From Nonomuraea ceibae (lineage in GTDB: Bacteria; Actinomycetota; Actinomycetes; Streptosporangiales; Streptosporangiaceae), in the NCBI RefSeq assembly GCF_019396325.1, contig NZ_JAHKRO010000006.1, positions 122,149 through 186,148 on the forward strand: a DNA stretch of 64,000 nt, written 5' to 3'. This document shows positions 51,965 through 61,163 of the stretch, in pieces; position 1 is the first letter of the stretch; each line of letters starts with the position of its first letter. A program made the translations under genes and the position numbers. The notes beneath the pieces are model-generated. The model ran no database searches and had not been told where the DNA came from. It saw only the letters and a list, made by a program, of their open reading frames with translations.

Positions 51965-52927
51965 CTAGTTCGTTCCCCGGCGGCGCAGGGTGTCGACGAG
52001 GACGGCCAGCGCGATGACCACGCCGATCACCACCTGCTGCCAGAACGCCGAGACCGACAGCAGGTTGAGCCCGTTGCGCAGCACGGCCAGGATGAGCGCG
52101 CCGACGAGCGTGCCGAGCGCCCGGCCCTTGCCGCCCGACAGGCTCGCGCCGCCGATGACGACGGCCGCGATGGCGTCGAGCTCGTAGCCGGCCGCCGCCT
52201 GCGGCTGCGCCGAGGCCAGCCGGCTGGCCAGCACGACGCCGGCGACCGCCGCGAACGCGCCGGACAGCGCGTAGGTGATGAGCTTGATCCGACTGACCTT
52301 GATCCCGGACAGCCGGGCGGCCTCCTCGTTGCCGCCGATCGCGTACATGGCCCGGCCGGGAAAGGTCCGATTGAGGATGATCGCGGCGACGACGCCCATG
52401 ACGAGCATCACCAGGACCGGGATCGGCAGGAACCGGCCGACGGTGTCGCCCAGGTGGGAGACCGCCTCCGGCATGGAGATCGGGCTGCCCTGGGAGATGA
52501 CCAGGGCCAGGCCGCGGGCGATGCCGAGCATGGCCAGCGTGGCGATGAACGGGGGCAGCTTCCCGTACGCGATCAGGACGGCGTTGACCAGCCCGCACGC
52601 CACGCCGGTGGCGAGCGAGAGCACGACGGCGGCCGGCCACGGCAGGCCGCCTTCGGTGGCCGTCCACGCCAGCGTGATCGCCGACAGCGCCGCGACCGAG
52701 CCGACCGACAGGTCGATGCCGCCGGTGACGATGACGAACGTGGAGCCGAACGCCAGGATGGCGGTCACGGCCGCCTGCACGCCCACGTTGAGCAGGTTCG
52801 TCAGGCTGAGGAAGTCGGACGACAGCAGCGACAGCGCGATGACGAGCACGACCAGCGCGGCGACCGCGCCGTTCTCGGCGAGCCAGGCCGACGACCGGCT
52901 GTCGGTCCCGCCCTGCTTACTCCGCAC
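51965..52927 (-). CDS. Sugar ABC transporter permease (RbsC type)
   Basis: 320 aa, about ten helices. FVIVTGGIDLSVGSVAALSA is the signature of the ribose/xylose permease family, with GLVNAVLIAYGKLPPFIATL and VVIGGASLSGGKGRALGT. Its 5' end overlaps the ATPase gene by 11 nt. Confidence 0.92.
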   Translation of the reverse strand: MRSKQGGTDSRSSAWLAENGAVAALVVLVIALSLLSSDFLSLTNLLNVGVQAAVTAILAFGSTFVIVTGGIDLSVGSVAALSAITLAWTATEGGLPWPAAVVLSLATGVACGLVNAVLIAYGKLPPFIATLAMLGIARGLALVISQGSPISMPEAVSHLGDTVGRFLPIPVLVMLVMGVVAAIILNRTFPGRAMYAIGGNEEAARLSGIKVSRIKLITYALSGAFAAVAGVVLASRLASAQPQAAAGYELDAIAAVVIGGASLSGGKGRALGTLVGALILAVLRNGLNLLSVSAFWQQVVIGVVIALAVLVDTLRRRGTN

Positions 52928-54419
52928 GAGAGCCCGCCACGTCGGTGACGGCCAGCGCCATCACGCCGTCCTGGGTGGCCTCGTCGGCGCGCAGCTCGCC
53001 GACGAGCCGGCCGCGCGCCATGACGAGGATGCGGTCGCTCATCCCGAGCACCTCCGGCAGATCGCTGGAGATCATCAGCACCGCGTGCCCCGAGTCGGTG
53101 AGGGCGTTGACGAGCTGGTAGATCTCGACCTTGGCGGCCACGTCGACGCCGCGTGTCGGCTCGTCCAGGATGAGCACGCCCGCCTGGGCGGCGAGCCACT
53201 TGCCGATGACGACCTTCTGCTGGTTGCCGCCCGACAGCGTGCGGACCTCCTGGTCGAGGCCGGTCATGCGGATGCCGAGCTGCTCGGCGACCCGGGCCGC
53301 CGCGGTGCGCTGGCCCTTCAGGTCCACGAACCCGGCCCTGGTGGCGTCGCGCAGCGTGACCAGCCCCAGGTTCTCGCCGATGCCGGCGCCCAGGACCAGG
53401 CCCTGCCCCTTGCGGTCCTCCGGCACCAGCCCGAGCCCGGCCTCCATCGCGGCGTGCACGTCGTGCGGCGGCAGCCGGCGCCCGCGCACGAACACCTCGC
53501 CGGCGTCGTAGCGGTCGGCGCCGAACACCGCCCTGGCGACCTCGGTGCGGCCCGCGCCCACCAGCCCGGCCAGCCCCACCACCTCGCCCGCCCGCACCTC
53601 GAACGAGACGTCGTCGAACGCTCCCCTGCGGGTCAGCCCGCGCACGCTGAGCAGCGGCTCGCCCAGCTCGGCCGGGCGGCGTGGGAACTGCTGGTCGACC
53701 GGCCGGCCCACCATGAGCCTGACCAGCTCGTCCTGCGGCGTGCCTGCGGGCACCTCGGCCACCGAGCGGCCGTCGCGCAGCACCGTCACCCGGTCGCCGA
53801 TCTCGGCGATCTCCTCCAGGTGGTGGGTGATGAACACGATCGCCACGCCCTCGTCGCGCAGCCGCCGGACGATCGCGAACAGCTTGCCGACCTCGCCGGT
53901 GGTGAGCACCGCCGTCGGCTCGTCCATGATCAGCACCCGGGCGTCCAGCGACAGCGCCTTGGCGATCTCCACCATCTGCATGCGGGCGATGCCCAGCCTG
54001 CGGACCGGCGTGCGCGGGTCGACCCGCACGTCCACGCGCTCCAGCAGCTCGCGGGCCCGGCGCTGCATCGCGGCCGTGTCGACGAGCCCGAACCGGCGCG
54101 GCAGCCTGCCCAGCGACAGGTTCTCCGCCACCGACAGGTCCGGCACCAGGTTGAACTCCTGGTAGATGGTCGAGATGCCGAGCCGCCGCGCGTCACCGGC
54201 GTCGCGGATCTCCACCGGCCGCCCGTCCATCAGCACGCGGCCCTCGTCCGGCCGGTACGCGCCGGACAGGATCTTGATCAGCGTGCTCTTCCCGGCGCCG
54301 TTCTCGCCGAGCAGCACGTGCACCTCGCCCGCGCGCAGGCTCAGATCGACCCCGTCCAGCGCGCGCACGCCGGGGAAGGACTTGGTCAGCCCTTCCGCCC
54401 GGAGTGTCGCCTCGCTCAC
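52917..54419 (-). CDS. Sugar ABC transporter ATPase (RbsA type, two ATPase halves)
   Basis: 500 aa. First half: Walker A GENGAGKSTLIK, signature VRRLGIARMQMVEIAKAL, Walker B VLIMDEPTAVL. Second half: degenerate Walker A GLVGAGRTEVARA, then LSGGNQQKVVIGKWLA and VLILDEPTRGVDV. Asymmetric halves are normal in this family. First gene of the importer operon. Confidence 0.93.
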   Translation of the reverse strand: MSEATLRAEGLTKSFPGVRALDGVDLSLRAGEVHVLLGENGAGKSTLIKILSGAYRPDEGRVLMDGRPVEIRDAGDARRLGISTIYQEFNLVPDLSVAENLSLGRLPRRFGLVDTAAMQRRARELLERVDVRVDPRTPVRRLGIARMQMVEIAKALSLDARVLIMDEPTAVLTTGEVGKLFAIVRRLRDEGVAIVFITHHLEEIAEIGDRVTVLRDGRSVAEVPAGTPQDELVRLMVGRPVDQQFPRRPAELGEPLLSVRGLTRRGAFDDVSFEVRAGEVVGLAGLVGAGRTEVARAVFGADRYDAGEVFVRGRRLPPHDVHAAMEAGLGLVPEDRKGQGLVLGAGIGENLGLVTLRDATRAGFVDLKGQRTAAARVAEQLGIRMTGLDQEVRTLSGGNQQKVVIGKWLAAQAGVLILDEPTRGVDVAAKVEIYQLVNALTDSGHAVLMISSDLPEVLGMSDRILVMARGRLVGELRADEATQDGVMALAVTDVAGSRAE

Positions 54420-54470
54420 TCAGAGGGATCTTTCCGCCCCCGCCGACGTCAAACCCGCAGGTGGGAGCGG

Positions 54471-54506
54471 TGAAGCCCCCGGCCCGCGCACGGGCCGGGA
54501 ACTTCA
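54471..54506. terminator. Hairpin after the amidase gene
   Basis: CCCGGCCCG (54478-54486) pairs with CGGGCCGGG (54491-54499) around CGCA; outer TGAAG (54471-54475) and CTTCA (54502-54506) extend the stem. Lies 10 nt after the amidase stop, before rbsA. Confidence 0.75.
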
Positions 54507-54515
54507 CTTCAGGAC

Positions 54516-56030
54516 TCAGACGCGCGAGATGCGGACCGCGTCCGCGATCACCAGCCCGGTGCCGGACGTCCATCTGCTGACGCCCACCACGTTCTGCGTT
54601 CCCGCGTTGAGCGAGAAGGTGCCGATGCTGCGCCAGGCGCCTCCTCCGGATCTCTGGTCGACGTACACGGTCTGGTTGCCGCCCGCCGTGGCCACGATGT
54701 ACGGGGCCGAGCTGTTGTATCCCGGATCGCTGGGATACCAGACCTCCACCCGGTACGTGCCGGCGCTCGGGATGGCGGCCGAGTACCAGGCCGGGTCGCT
54801 GGCGGCGACCGGTTCGGCGAAGCGGTAGTCGGTGCCGTGCCGCTGGCTGGAGTAGGCCGAGGTGCCCCAGTTGGCGCTGGCGGTGAAGCCGGAGCTGGAG
54901 TTGTCCACGGTCGTGGTCCACGTCGGAGTGCCGCCTCCGCCGTTGACGTAGTTCATGAACGTGGTCCAGTTCCAGTGCCGGCCCGGGTCGGTGTGCGTGG
55001 CGCCGGGTACCTCGTTGTGGCCGATGATGCCGGTACGGGTCTTCGGGATGCCGTACTTGTCGCACAGGTGCTTGGTCAGGGCGGCCGAGGCGCGGTACAT
55101 GGCGTCGGTGAACCAGGAGGCGTCGTCGACCCAGCCCTCGTGCTCGATGCCGATGGACCGGGTGTTGTACGTCCAGTTGCCCGCGTGCCAGGCGATGTCC
55201 TTGTCGCGGACCATCTGGGTGACGGCGCCGTTGGAGGACTTGATCACGTAGTGGGCCGAGACGTTGGCGCTCGGGTTCTGGAACCAGGAGATGGTGCCGG
55301 CGTACGAGCCCTGGGTGACGTGGATGATCACCCGGTCGATGTTGTAGCTGGACTCGCGGCTGGAGGCGGTGTAGTTGCCGGAGTTGGCGGCGACCCAGGC
55401 GGCGGGCGGGTAGTCGGCGCTGGCCACGGTGGCCTGCGCGTTCAGGTCGCGGGCGTCGGCCAGCGCGCCTCGGTCGGCGGTGACCTCCTGCGGGGCGACG
55501 GTCACGCCGCGCGCCTGGAGGCCGAGGCCGAGGCTCTCGTAGACGGCGTCGGCGTACAGGCGGGACAGCTCGGGCGAGGTGGCGTTGCCGTACGCGGCGA
55601 CGGCCTGGTACCAGCGGCCGATGTCGTCGCGGGCGGCCTCGTCGAGGCCGAGCTTGTCGGCGTGGGCGCGGAGCACGGCGGCGCCGCCGAGGATGTTGGC
55701 CGCGTCGTCCTTGCGGAGCTTGGCGACGGGCTGGCCGGTGAGTTCGGCGGCCTGTTCGAGGCTCTTGTTGGTGGGGTTGCTCACCAGGTGCATTACGCCG
55801 TACCCGCCGCTGGCGCTGGGCTCGCCGTTGTGGCCGTCGAGGTGGGTTTCGGCGTATCCGAGCGCGACGAGCAGGTCCCGGGGGACGTCGTGCGCGGCGG
55901 CTGCCCGGTCGAAGGCTTCGGACAGGGGGTTGGCGGTGTGCTGGGCCAGGGCCGGCTGACCTGCGAGGACCATGAGGGAGGTGATGACCGCGGCCGTGAG
56001 GGCCACTAATCGCGTTCGGGCGAGAGTCAT
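54516..56030 (-). CDS. Secreted N-acetylmuramoyl-L-alanine amidase with golvesin-type C-terminal domain
   Basis: 504 aa. ATG 56030 with GAGGAG upstream; signal peptide about 1-30 (GQPALAQ). N-terminal lysozyme/transglycosylase-like helical domain about 35-190 (LLVALGYAETHLDG, GYGVMHLV). Amidase_2 domain about 225-370 with zinc-type residues: VIIHVTQGSY, SIGIEHEGW, GHNEVPGATHTDPG. C-terminal golvesin-like beta domain about 380-504 (YSSQRHGTDYRFA, VYVDQRSGGGAW, GLVIADAVRI). Cleaves the peptide stem from peptidoglycan. Divergent from a glycosidase with the same C-terminal domain. Confidence 0.9.
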   Translation of the reverse strand: MTLARTRLVALTAAVITSLMVLAGQPALAQHTANPLSEAFDRAAAAHDVPRDLLVALGYAETHLDGHNGEPSASGGYGVMHLVSNPTNKSLEQAAELTGQPVAKLRKDDAANILGGAAVLRAHADKLGLDEAARDDIGRWYQAVAAYGNATSPELSRLYADAVYESLGLGLQARGVTVAPQEVTADRGALADARDLNAQATVASADYPPAAWVAANSGNYTASSRESSYNIDRVIIHVTQGSYAGTISWFQNPSANVSAHYVIKSSNGAVTQMVRDKDIAWHAGNWTYNTRSIGIEHEGWVDDASWFTDAMYRASAALTKHLCDKYGIPKTRTGIIGHNEVPGATHTDPGRHWNWTTFMNYVNGGGGTPTWTTTVDNSSSGFTASANWGTSAYSSQRHGTDYRFAEPVAASDPAWYSAAIPSAGTYRVEVWYPSDPGYNSSAPYIVATAGGNQTVYVDQRSGGGAWRSIGTFSLNAGTQNVVGVSRWTSGTGLVIADAVRISRV

Positions 56031-56115
56031 GGGCGCTCCTCGTTGGGGGGTATCGGTCGCACAGTAAGGCCGTTCCATGACTGATGTCGATAATTGACAT
56101 TACTTAGGTATTAAA

Positions 56116-56126
56116 GGAAACTTTCC
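56116..56126. promoter_or_regulatory. GGAAACTTTCC palindrome between amidase and GHL10 genes
   Basis: An 11-bp palindrome with the same GAAACTTTC core as the two cellulase promoters, in the AT-rich divergent promoter (TTGACA at 56094-56099 on the plus strand). Function inferred only from position and symmetry. Confidence 0.4.
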
Positions 56127-56219
56127 GCCCGCGCGAAGAGGCTGGCGGGCTAGGTTGGGCCCCCGCCAATGTGGTGAAAACTATTGCGCTCTACGGGAAG
56201 TCGGCTGAAACTTCCCTTC

Positions 56220-58169
56220 GTGACCACGCTTCTGCGTCTCGTCCTGACGACCCTGCTGGCCGTCTTAGCCGGCGCCGTGGCGCCCGCGACCGCACCCGCG
56301 GCGGCCTCCTCCGCCTGCACCGTCGACCCCGCCACGCCCAAGCGCCAGCTCAGGGCCATGTGGATCTCCAGCGTCGCCAACATCGACTGGCCCAGCCGCA
56401 CCGGACTGAGCGTGGCCGCCCAGCAGGCCGAGTTCCGCTCCTGGCTCGACCTGGCCGTACAGCGCCGGATGAACGCCGTGGTCGTCCAGGTGCGGCCGAC
56501 CGCCGACACGTTCTGGCCCTCCAGCCTGGAACCGTGGTCGCAGTGGCTCACCGGCACCCAGGGGCGCGACCCGGGCTACGACCCGCTCGCCTTCATGGTC
56601 GCCGAGGCGCACGCCCGCAACCTGGAGCTGCACGCCTGGTTCAACCCCTACCGCGTGGCCAACCACGACGACCCCAGCCGCCTGATCTCCACCCACCCGG
56701 CGCGCCGCAACCCCGCCTGGCGCTTCGCCTACGGCGGCAAGCTCTACTACAACCCCGGCCTGCCCGAGGTCCGCGACTTCATCGAAGACGTGATCATGGA
56801 CGCGGTCAGCCGCTACGACATCGACGGCGTCCACCTCGACGACTACTTCTACCCCTATCCCGTCAGCGGCCAGACCATCCCGGACTCGGCCGCGTACTCC
56901 CAGCACGGCGGCGGGATGAACATCCACGACTGGCGCCGCGAGAACGTCAACCTCCTCGTACGCGAGCTCGACCAGCGCATCCACGCCGCCAAGCCGCACG
57001 TGACGTTCGGCATCAGCCCGTTCGGCATCTGGCGCAACGCCTCCGCCGACCCGCTCGGCTCGCGCACCTCCGGACTCCAGTCGTACGACGCGATCTACGC
57101 CGACAGCCGCCGCTGGGTCAAGCAGGGCTGGGTGGACTACATCTCGCCGCAGATTTACTGGCACATCGGCTTCAGCACGGCCGCGTACGAGGTGCTGACC
57201 GCCTGGTGGGCCGAGGTCGTCCGGGGCACCGGCACCCAGCTCGTCATCGGCCAGGCCGCCTACCGCGCGGGCGCCTCCGGCCAGGACGCCGCCTGGCAGG
57301 ACCGCAACGAGCTGAGCGACCACCTGCACGTCAACCGGCAGCACCCCGAGGTCGCCGGCGACGTGTACTTCAGCGCCAAGGACGTCAGGGCCGACCGCAT
57401 CGGCTCGTTCTCCACGCTGGCCGCCGCCCACTACGGCAAGCCGGCGCTGCTGCCCGCCCGCGGCTCCGCAGCCGCGCCCGCCGCGCCGTCGATCACCTCG
57501 GCCACCCGCGTCACGAACGGCGTCTCGCTGGCCTTCCAGGGCTCCGGCGCCCGCTACTACGCGATCTACCGCACCACCGGAGCCGCCGGCGAGTGCGCGT
57601 TCGCCGACGCCCGCAACCTGGTCGCCACCACGACGAAGACCGCCTACACCGACACCACGGCCGCGCCCGGCACCGCCTACACCTATTACGCGACCGCGCT
57701 CACCCGCACTCACCAGGAGAGCGCCCCGAGCGCCGGCAGGTCCGTCACCGGCTCCGGCGAGACCTTCAGCGTCACCGTCGACAACGCCGACGCCGCCTTC
57801 ACCGCGAGCGCCGCCTGGGGCACCTCCACCTACTCCCCGCAGCTCCACGGCACCGACTACCGCTTCGCCGACCCGGTCTCAGCCAGCGACCCGGCCTGGT
57901 TCCGGGCCGCGATCCCCGCCGCGGGCAGCTACCGCGTCGAGGTGTGGCACCCGGCCAACGCCGGCTACAGCAGTGCCGCGCCGCACATCGTGGCCGCGGC
58001 GGGCGGCAACCAGACCGTCACCGTGGACCAGCGCTCGGGCGGCGGCGCCTGGCGCGTGCTCGGCACGTTCTCGCTGGCCGCGGGCACGTACAACGTGGTG
58101 GGGGTGAGCCGCTGGACCTCCGCGCCGGGTTACGTCATCGCCGACGCCGTGCGCATAACCCGCGTGTGA
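56220..58169 (+). CDS. Secreted GHL10-family glycosidase-like protein with FN3 and golvesin-type C-terminal domains
   Basis: 649 aa from GTG 56220 (TTG 56184 is an alternative; neither has a strong ribosome site). Signal peptide about 1-31. PF02638/GHL10 TIM barrel about 37-390: LRAMWISSVANIDWPS, MNAVVVQVRPTADTFWPS, LELHAWFNPYRV, YDIDGVHLDDYFYPYP, GISPFGIWRN, YISPQIYW. An FN3-like domain follows (about 405-505), then the golvesin-like domain (about 510-649). Predicted to hydrolyse a cell-wall or extracellular glycan; substrate unproven. Confidence 0.87.
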   Translation: MTTLLRLVLTTLLAVLAGAVAPATAPAAASSACTVDPATPKRQLRAMWISSVANIDWPSRTGLSVAAQQAEFRSWLDLAVQRRMNAVVVQVRPTADTFWPSSLEPWSQWLTGTQGRDPGYDPLAFMVAEAHARNLELHAWFNPYRVANHDDPSRLISTHPARRNPAWRFAYGGKLYYNPGLPEVRDFIEDVIMDAVSRYDIDGVHLDDYFYPYPVSGQTIPDSAAYSQHGGGMNIHDWRRENVNLLVRELDQRIHAAKPHVTFGISPFGIWRNASADPLGSRTSGLQSYDAIYADSRRWVKQGWVDYISPQIYWHIGFSTAAYEVLTAWWAEVVRGTGTQLVIGQAAYRAGASGQDAAWQDRNELSDHLHVNRQHPEVAGDVYFSAKDVRADRIGSFSTLAAAHYGKPALLPARGSAAAPAAPSITSATRVTNGVSLAFQGSGARYYAIYRTTGAAGECAFADARNLVATTTKTAYTDTTAAPGTAYTYYATALTRTHQESAPSAGRSVTGSGETFSVTVDNADAAFTASAAWGTSTYSPQLHGTDYRFADPVSASDPAWFRAAIPAAGSYRVEVWHPANAGYSSAAPHIVAAAGGNQTVTVDQRSGGGAWRVLGTFSLAAGTYNVVGVSRWTSAPGYVIADAVRITRV

Positions 58170-58195
58170 CCCGCGGTTCTGGGTAGGGGGCGCGC

Positions 58196-58342
58196 ATGAC
58201 CCTCATAGACCGCGTGCGCGCCTACCTCCGCAGCCCCCAGGGCAGGCAGACGATCGAGAAGGCCAAACGGATGGCCCGAGACCCCCGCAACCAGCACAAG
58301 GCACGCCGGTTCCTGGACCGGTTCCGCTCCCGCCGCCACTAA
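58196..58342 (+). CDS. Small basic protein (48 aa)
   Basis: ATG 58196 preceded by GTAGGGGG. Sequence begins MTLIDRVRAYLRSPQGRQTI, continues as amphipathic, very basic helix and ends RFLDRFRSRRH. The pattern (LxxxxxYLxSPxGRxxxEKAKxxAxxPxNxxKxxxFxxRxR) resembles a group of small conserved actinobacterial proteins of unknown function. It follows the GHL10 stop by 26 nt and shows coding-type base bias. Confidence 0.65.
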   Translation: MTLIDRVRAYLRSPQGRQTIEKAKRMARDPRNQHKARRFLDRFRSRRH

Positions 58343-58354
58343 GCCGCCACCAGC

Positions 58355-58945
58355 TCACGGCCGGCCGAAGCGGATGCTCTCCAGCAGGTCGGCCTCCGCC
58401 CGGTCCAGGACCCTGGCGCTGTGAGCGGGCGCCGGCCGGCCCGCTCGGGCGCGCGCCAGCAGGGCGTGGCAGCGGCGGTGGTGCCGGGCGAACGTCCGGT
58501 CCGGCACGACGCGGCCCCTGGCGTGCTGGCCCGCCTTCGCCACCTCCGGCGTGACGTCCAGCAACACCAGGTGGAAGCCGCCCCGCCGGCCCATCCAGGC
58601 GAACGCGCGCAGCACGAACGCGCCGCAGCCCCGGTTGTGGGCGACCACGGACCGCCCGGCCCGCACCGCCGCGCGAATCCGCCACAGGTGCGTGCAGAAC
58701 ACCACGAACGTCCGCACCGGCTTCGGGGCCCAGCGCAGCCCGCCGGCCCAGTGCAGGCGTGACTGCATGGAGTCGATCACCGCCGCGCCGCCCGCCGTGA
58801 CCGGGCCGCTCTCGGTCCCGGTCAGGCCGTACAGGCGGCGCAGCAGCGTGGTCTTGCCCGCGCCGGGCAGGCCGGTGAGGATCACCAGCGATCCGGCGGG
58901 GAAGTGCAGGGACGTCTCCCGGGCAGCGGGCACAGAGATGGACAA
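58355..58945 (-). CDS. P-loop kinase-like ATPase (zeta/AAA_33 type)
   Basis: 196 aa. Walker A GLPGAGKTTLLRRL at about 25-38; AAVIDSMQSRLHW; RSVVAHNRGCGAF; LVLLDVTPEVAKAGQHARGR, a lid-like arginine-rich region, matching small P-loop kinases that phosphorylate small molecules or nucleotides. TTG 58945 start. No antitoxin next to it, so a toxin role is not supported. Confidence 0.72.
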   Translation of the reverse strand: MSISVPAARETSLHFPAGSLVILTGLPGAGKTTLLRRLYGLTGTESGPVTAGGAAVIDSMQSRLHWAGGLRWAPKPVRTFVVFCTHLWRIRAAVRAGRSVVAHNRGCGAFVLRAFAWMGRRGGFHLVLLDVTPEVAKAGQHARGRVVPDRTFARHHRRCHALLARARAGRPAPAHSARVLDRAEADLLESIRFGRP

Positions 58946-58990
58946 AACTGCTCACCTTCCCACGAACCCTCAGACGCACGTCCCCCCAAC

Positions 58991-60346
58991 CTAGCGAGCT
59001 TGGTGGCCGAATCGGGCCGGAGCGGGACCGCCGAGGCGGACGACGGGATCGGCGAGCACGTCGGAGTCGCGTTCCGGGGCCGAGTCGATGACCGGTTCGG
59101 GCTCGCCCGCCTCGGCGATCCGGCGCAGCAGCCGTTCGCGCAGCTCCGCCGACACCTCCAGGTGCGAGCGCAGCCCGGCCAGGTTGACCAGCTCGTGCGG
59201 GTCGCTGTCGAGGTCGTACAGGGCCTGCTCGCGGTAGCGCGGCGAGCCGGCGTCGTGCCACGGGTCGGCGTCCTCGGCCACCGCGTAGTACTTCCACCGG
59301 GACGTGCGGATGCCGCGCCCCACCTCCGACTCGCTCACTTGGAAGAACACCTCGCCGGGCCACTCGGCGCGGGAGTCGCGCAGCAGCGGCAGGAACGAGC
59401 GCCCCTGCATGTCCTCCGGCACCGGCAGCCCGGCGGCCTCCAGCAGCGTCGGCGGCAGGTCGAGGGTGCTGACCGGCCGTGCGATCGCGCCCCCGCCGTC
59501 GAAGCCCGGACCGCGTACGGCCAGCGGCACCCGCAGCGAGGCGTCGTGGCAGGACCGCTTGTACTCGTCGTTGCGCGTCTTGAAGTGGCTGCCGTGGTCG
59601 GAGGTGTAGGCCACGATCGTGTCGTCGAGCAGCTCCATGCTGCGCAGCGCGTCGAGCAGCCGCCCCAGCCCCTCGTCCAGCCGTTTGACCTGGCCGAGGT
59701 AGCCGCCGAGATGCCGGTGCGCGGTGCCGCCGAGCGCCGCCAGGTCGGGCGGCAGCCAGCGGCCCTGATAGCGCTCCTCGTAGCCGTCGGGCGCCGGGTA
59801 GTTGTCGACCTCGTTCTGGTGGTGCGGCTCCAGGAACGACAGGAACAGGAAGAACGGCTCCTCGTGGTGGTCGGCGACGAACCGGACGGCGGCGTCCACC
59901 AGCGCGTCGGAGCGGTAGCCGGGCAGGAAGACGGGCTCCTCGGCCTCGTCGTAGACGATCGTCCGGTAGGCGTCGGAGGTGAACTCCAGCGTGTTGGCCG
60001 CCAGCCAGCTCCGGTAGCCGCCGCGCTGGTCCTCCGGCACCGGGTCGCCCTGGGCCAGGTGCCATTTGCCGATGTACCCGGTGGCGTAGCCGGCCTCGCC
60101 GAACCGGTGGGCCAGCGTGCGCTCCTCCGCCGGCAGCGTGAGCCCGTTGCGGTGCACCCCGACCGTCGTCGGGTAGCGCCCGGTCTGCAGCGCGGCGCGG
60201 GCGGGCGCGCACACCGGCTGCGGCGTGAGCGCGACCGTGGCCTGGGTGCCGTGCCTGGCCATCCTGTCGAGGTTGGGGGTGAAGGGGCCGACGGTGTCCC
60301 ACCGCTGCTGGTCGGTCAGGATCACGATCACGTTCGGGCGTGCCAA
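58991..60346 (-). CDS. Type I sulfatase (formylglycine-dependent)
   Basis: 451 aa. VIVILTDQQRWDTVG provides the first metal Asp; CAPAR at 46-50 is the CxPxR sulfatase motif, whose Cys46 must be converted to formylglycine by FGE; YTSDHGSHF supplies further metal ligands. No signal peptide, so cytoplasmic action on an imported sulfate ester is likely. TTG start with GGAG 7 nt upstream, 10 nt after the permease gene: last gene of the LacI-ABC operon, implying a sulfated sugar substrate. Confidence 0.9.
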   Translation of the reverse strand: MARPNVIVILTDQQRWDTVGPFTPNLDRMARHGTQATVALTPQPVCAPARAALQTGRYPTTVGVHRNGLTLPAEERTLAHRFGEAGYATGYIGKWHLAQGDPVPEDQRGGYRSWLAANTLEFTSDAYRTIVYDEAEEPVFLPGYRSDALVDAAVRFVADHHEEPFFLFLSFLEPHHQNEVDNYPAPDGYEERYQGRWLPPDLAALGGTAHRHLGGYLGQVKRLDEGLGRLLDALRSMELLDDTIVAYTSDHGSHFKTRNDEYKRSCHDASLRVPLAVRGPGFDGGGAIARPVSTLDLPPTLLEAAGLPVPEDMQGRSFLPLLRDSRAEWPGEVFFQVSESEVGRGIRTSRWKYYAVAEDADPWHDAGSPRYREQALYDLDSDPHELVNLAGLRSHLEVSAELRERLLRRIAEAGEPEPVIDSAPERDSDVLADPVVRLGGPAPARFGHQAR

Positions 60347-60356
60347 GAAGAAGCTC

Positions 60357-61163
60357 CTAACGAAGGCCGGTCAGCGCGATGCCGCGGACGAAGTAGCGCT
60401 GGGTGACGATGAACAGGACGGCGGTGGGCACGAACAGGATCACCGAGCCCGCGGCCGTCAGGTGCCAGAGCGTGAAGTACTCCTGGTTGAACAGCGTGAG
60501 CCCGACGGGGATCGTCCGCATCTCGGGCGTCGTGGTCGCCACCAGCGGCCACAGGAACTCGTTCCACTGGAAGACGAACGTGAACAGGCCGAGCACGGCC
60601 AGCGCCGGGCGCGTCTGCGGCAGGATGATCCGCCGGTAGATGGCGAACTCCGACGCCCCGTCGATGCGCGCGGCGTGGATGAGGTCGTCCGGGATCGGCT
60701 GGATGAACTGCCGCATGAGGAAGATCCCGAACGCGTCCATCAGGAACGGCGTGATCAGCCCCTGGTACGTGTTGATCCACCCGAGGTGTGCCATCAGCAC
60801 GTAGAGCGGGATCATCCGCACGAAGAACGGCACCATCAGCGTCGCCAGCAACGCCACGAACAGCGTGTTGCGCAGCGGGAAGCGGAACTTGGCGAACACG
60901 TACCCGACCAGCGGGTCGAACAGCAGGTGCGCCAGCGTGATCCCGCCGGCCACGACCAGGCTGTTGACGATGAAGTCGCCGAACGGCGCCCGGGCGAACA
61001 GCTCGGCGTAGTTGCCCCACTGCGGCGACTCCGGCCACACCACGGCCTCGGCCGACAGCGTCTCGGCCTCGGTCTGCAGCGACAGCGAGAGCATGTAGAG
61101 CAGCGGCAGCACCATCACCAGCGAGGCCACGGTCAGCAGCGTGTAGAGCAGCGCGCGCCGCAT
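60357..61163 (-). CDS. Sugar ABC transporter permease (MalG type)
   Basis: 268 aa, six helices, EAA motif DLIHAARIDGASEFAIYRRI. ATG 61163 overlaps the preceding stop by one base (TGATG) with GGGGAGG upstream. CUT1-family permease of the sulfatase operon. Confidence 0.92.
   Translation of the reverse strand: MRRALLYTLLTVASLVMVLPLLYMLSLSLQTEAETLSAEAVVWPESPQWGNYAELFARAPFGDFIVNSLVVAGGITLAHLLFDPLVGYVFAKFRFPLRNTLFVALLATLMVPFFVRMIPLYVLMAHLGWINTYQGLITPFLMDAFGIFLMRQFIQPIPDDLIHAARIDGASEFAIYRRIILPQTRPALAVLGLFTFVFQWNEFLWPLVATTTPEMRTIPVGLTLFNQEYFTLWHLTAAGSVILFVPTAVLFIVTQRYFVRGIALTGLR

Noticed and set aside
58355..58945. Possible zeta-type toxin
   Set aside because: The P-loop fold fits, but there is no antitoxin gene; the 48-aa neighbour is convergent and basic, not a typical antitoxin partner.
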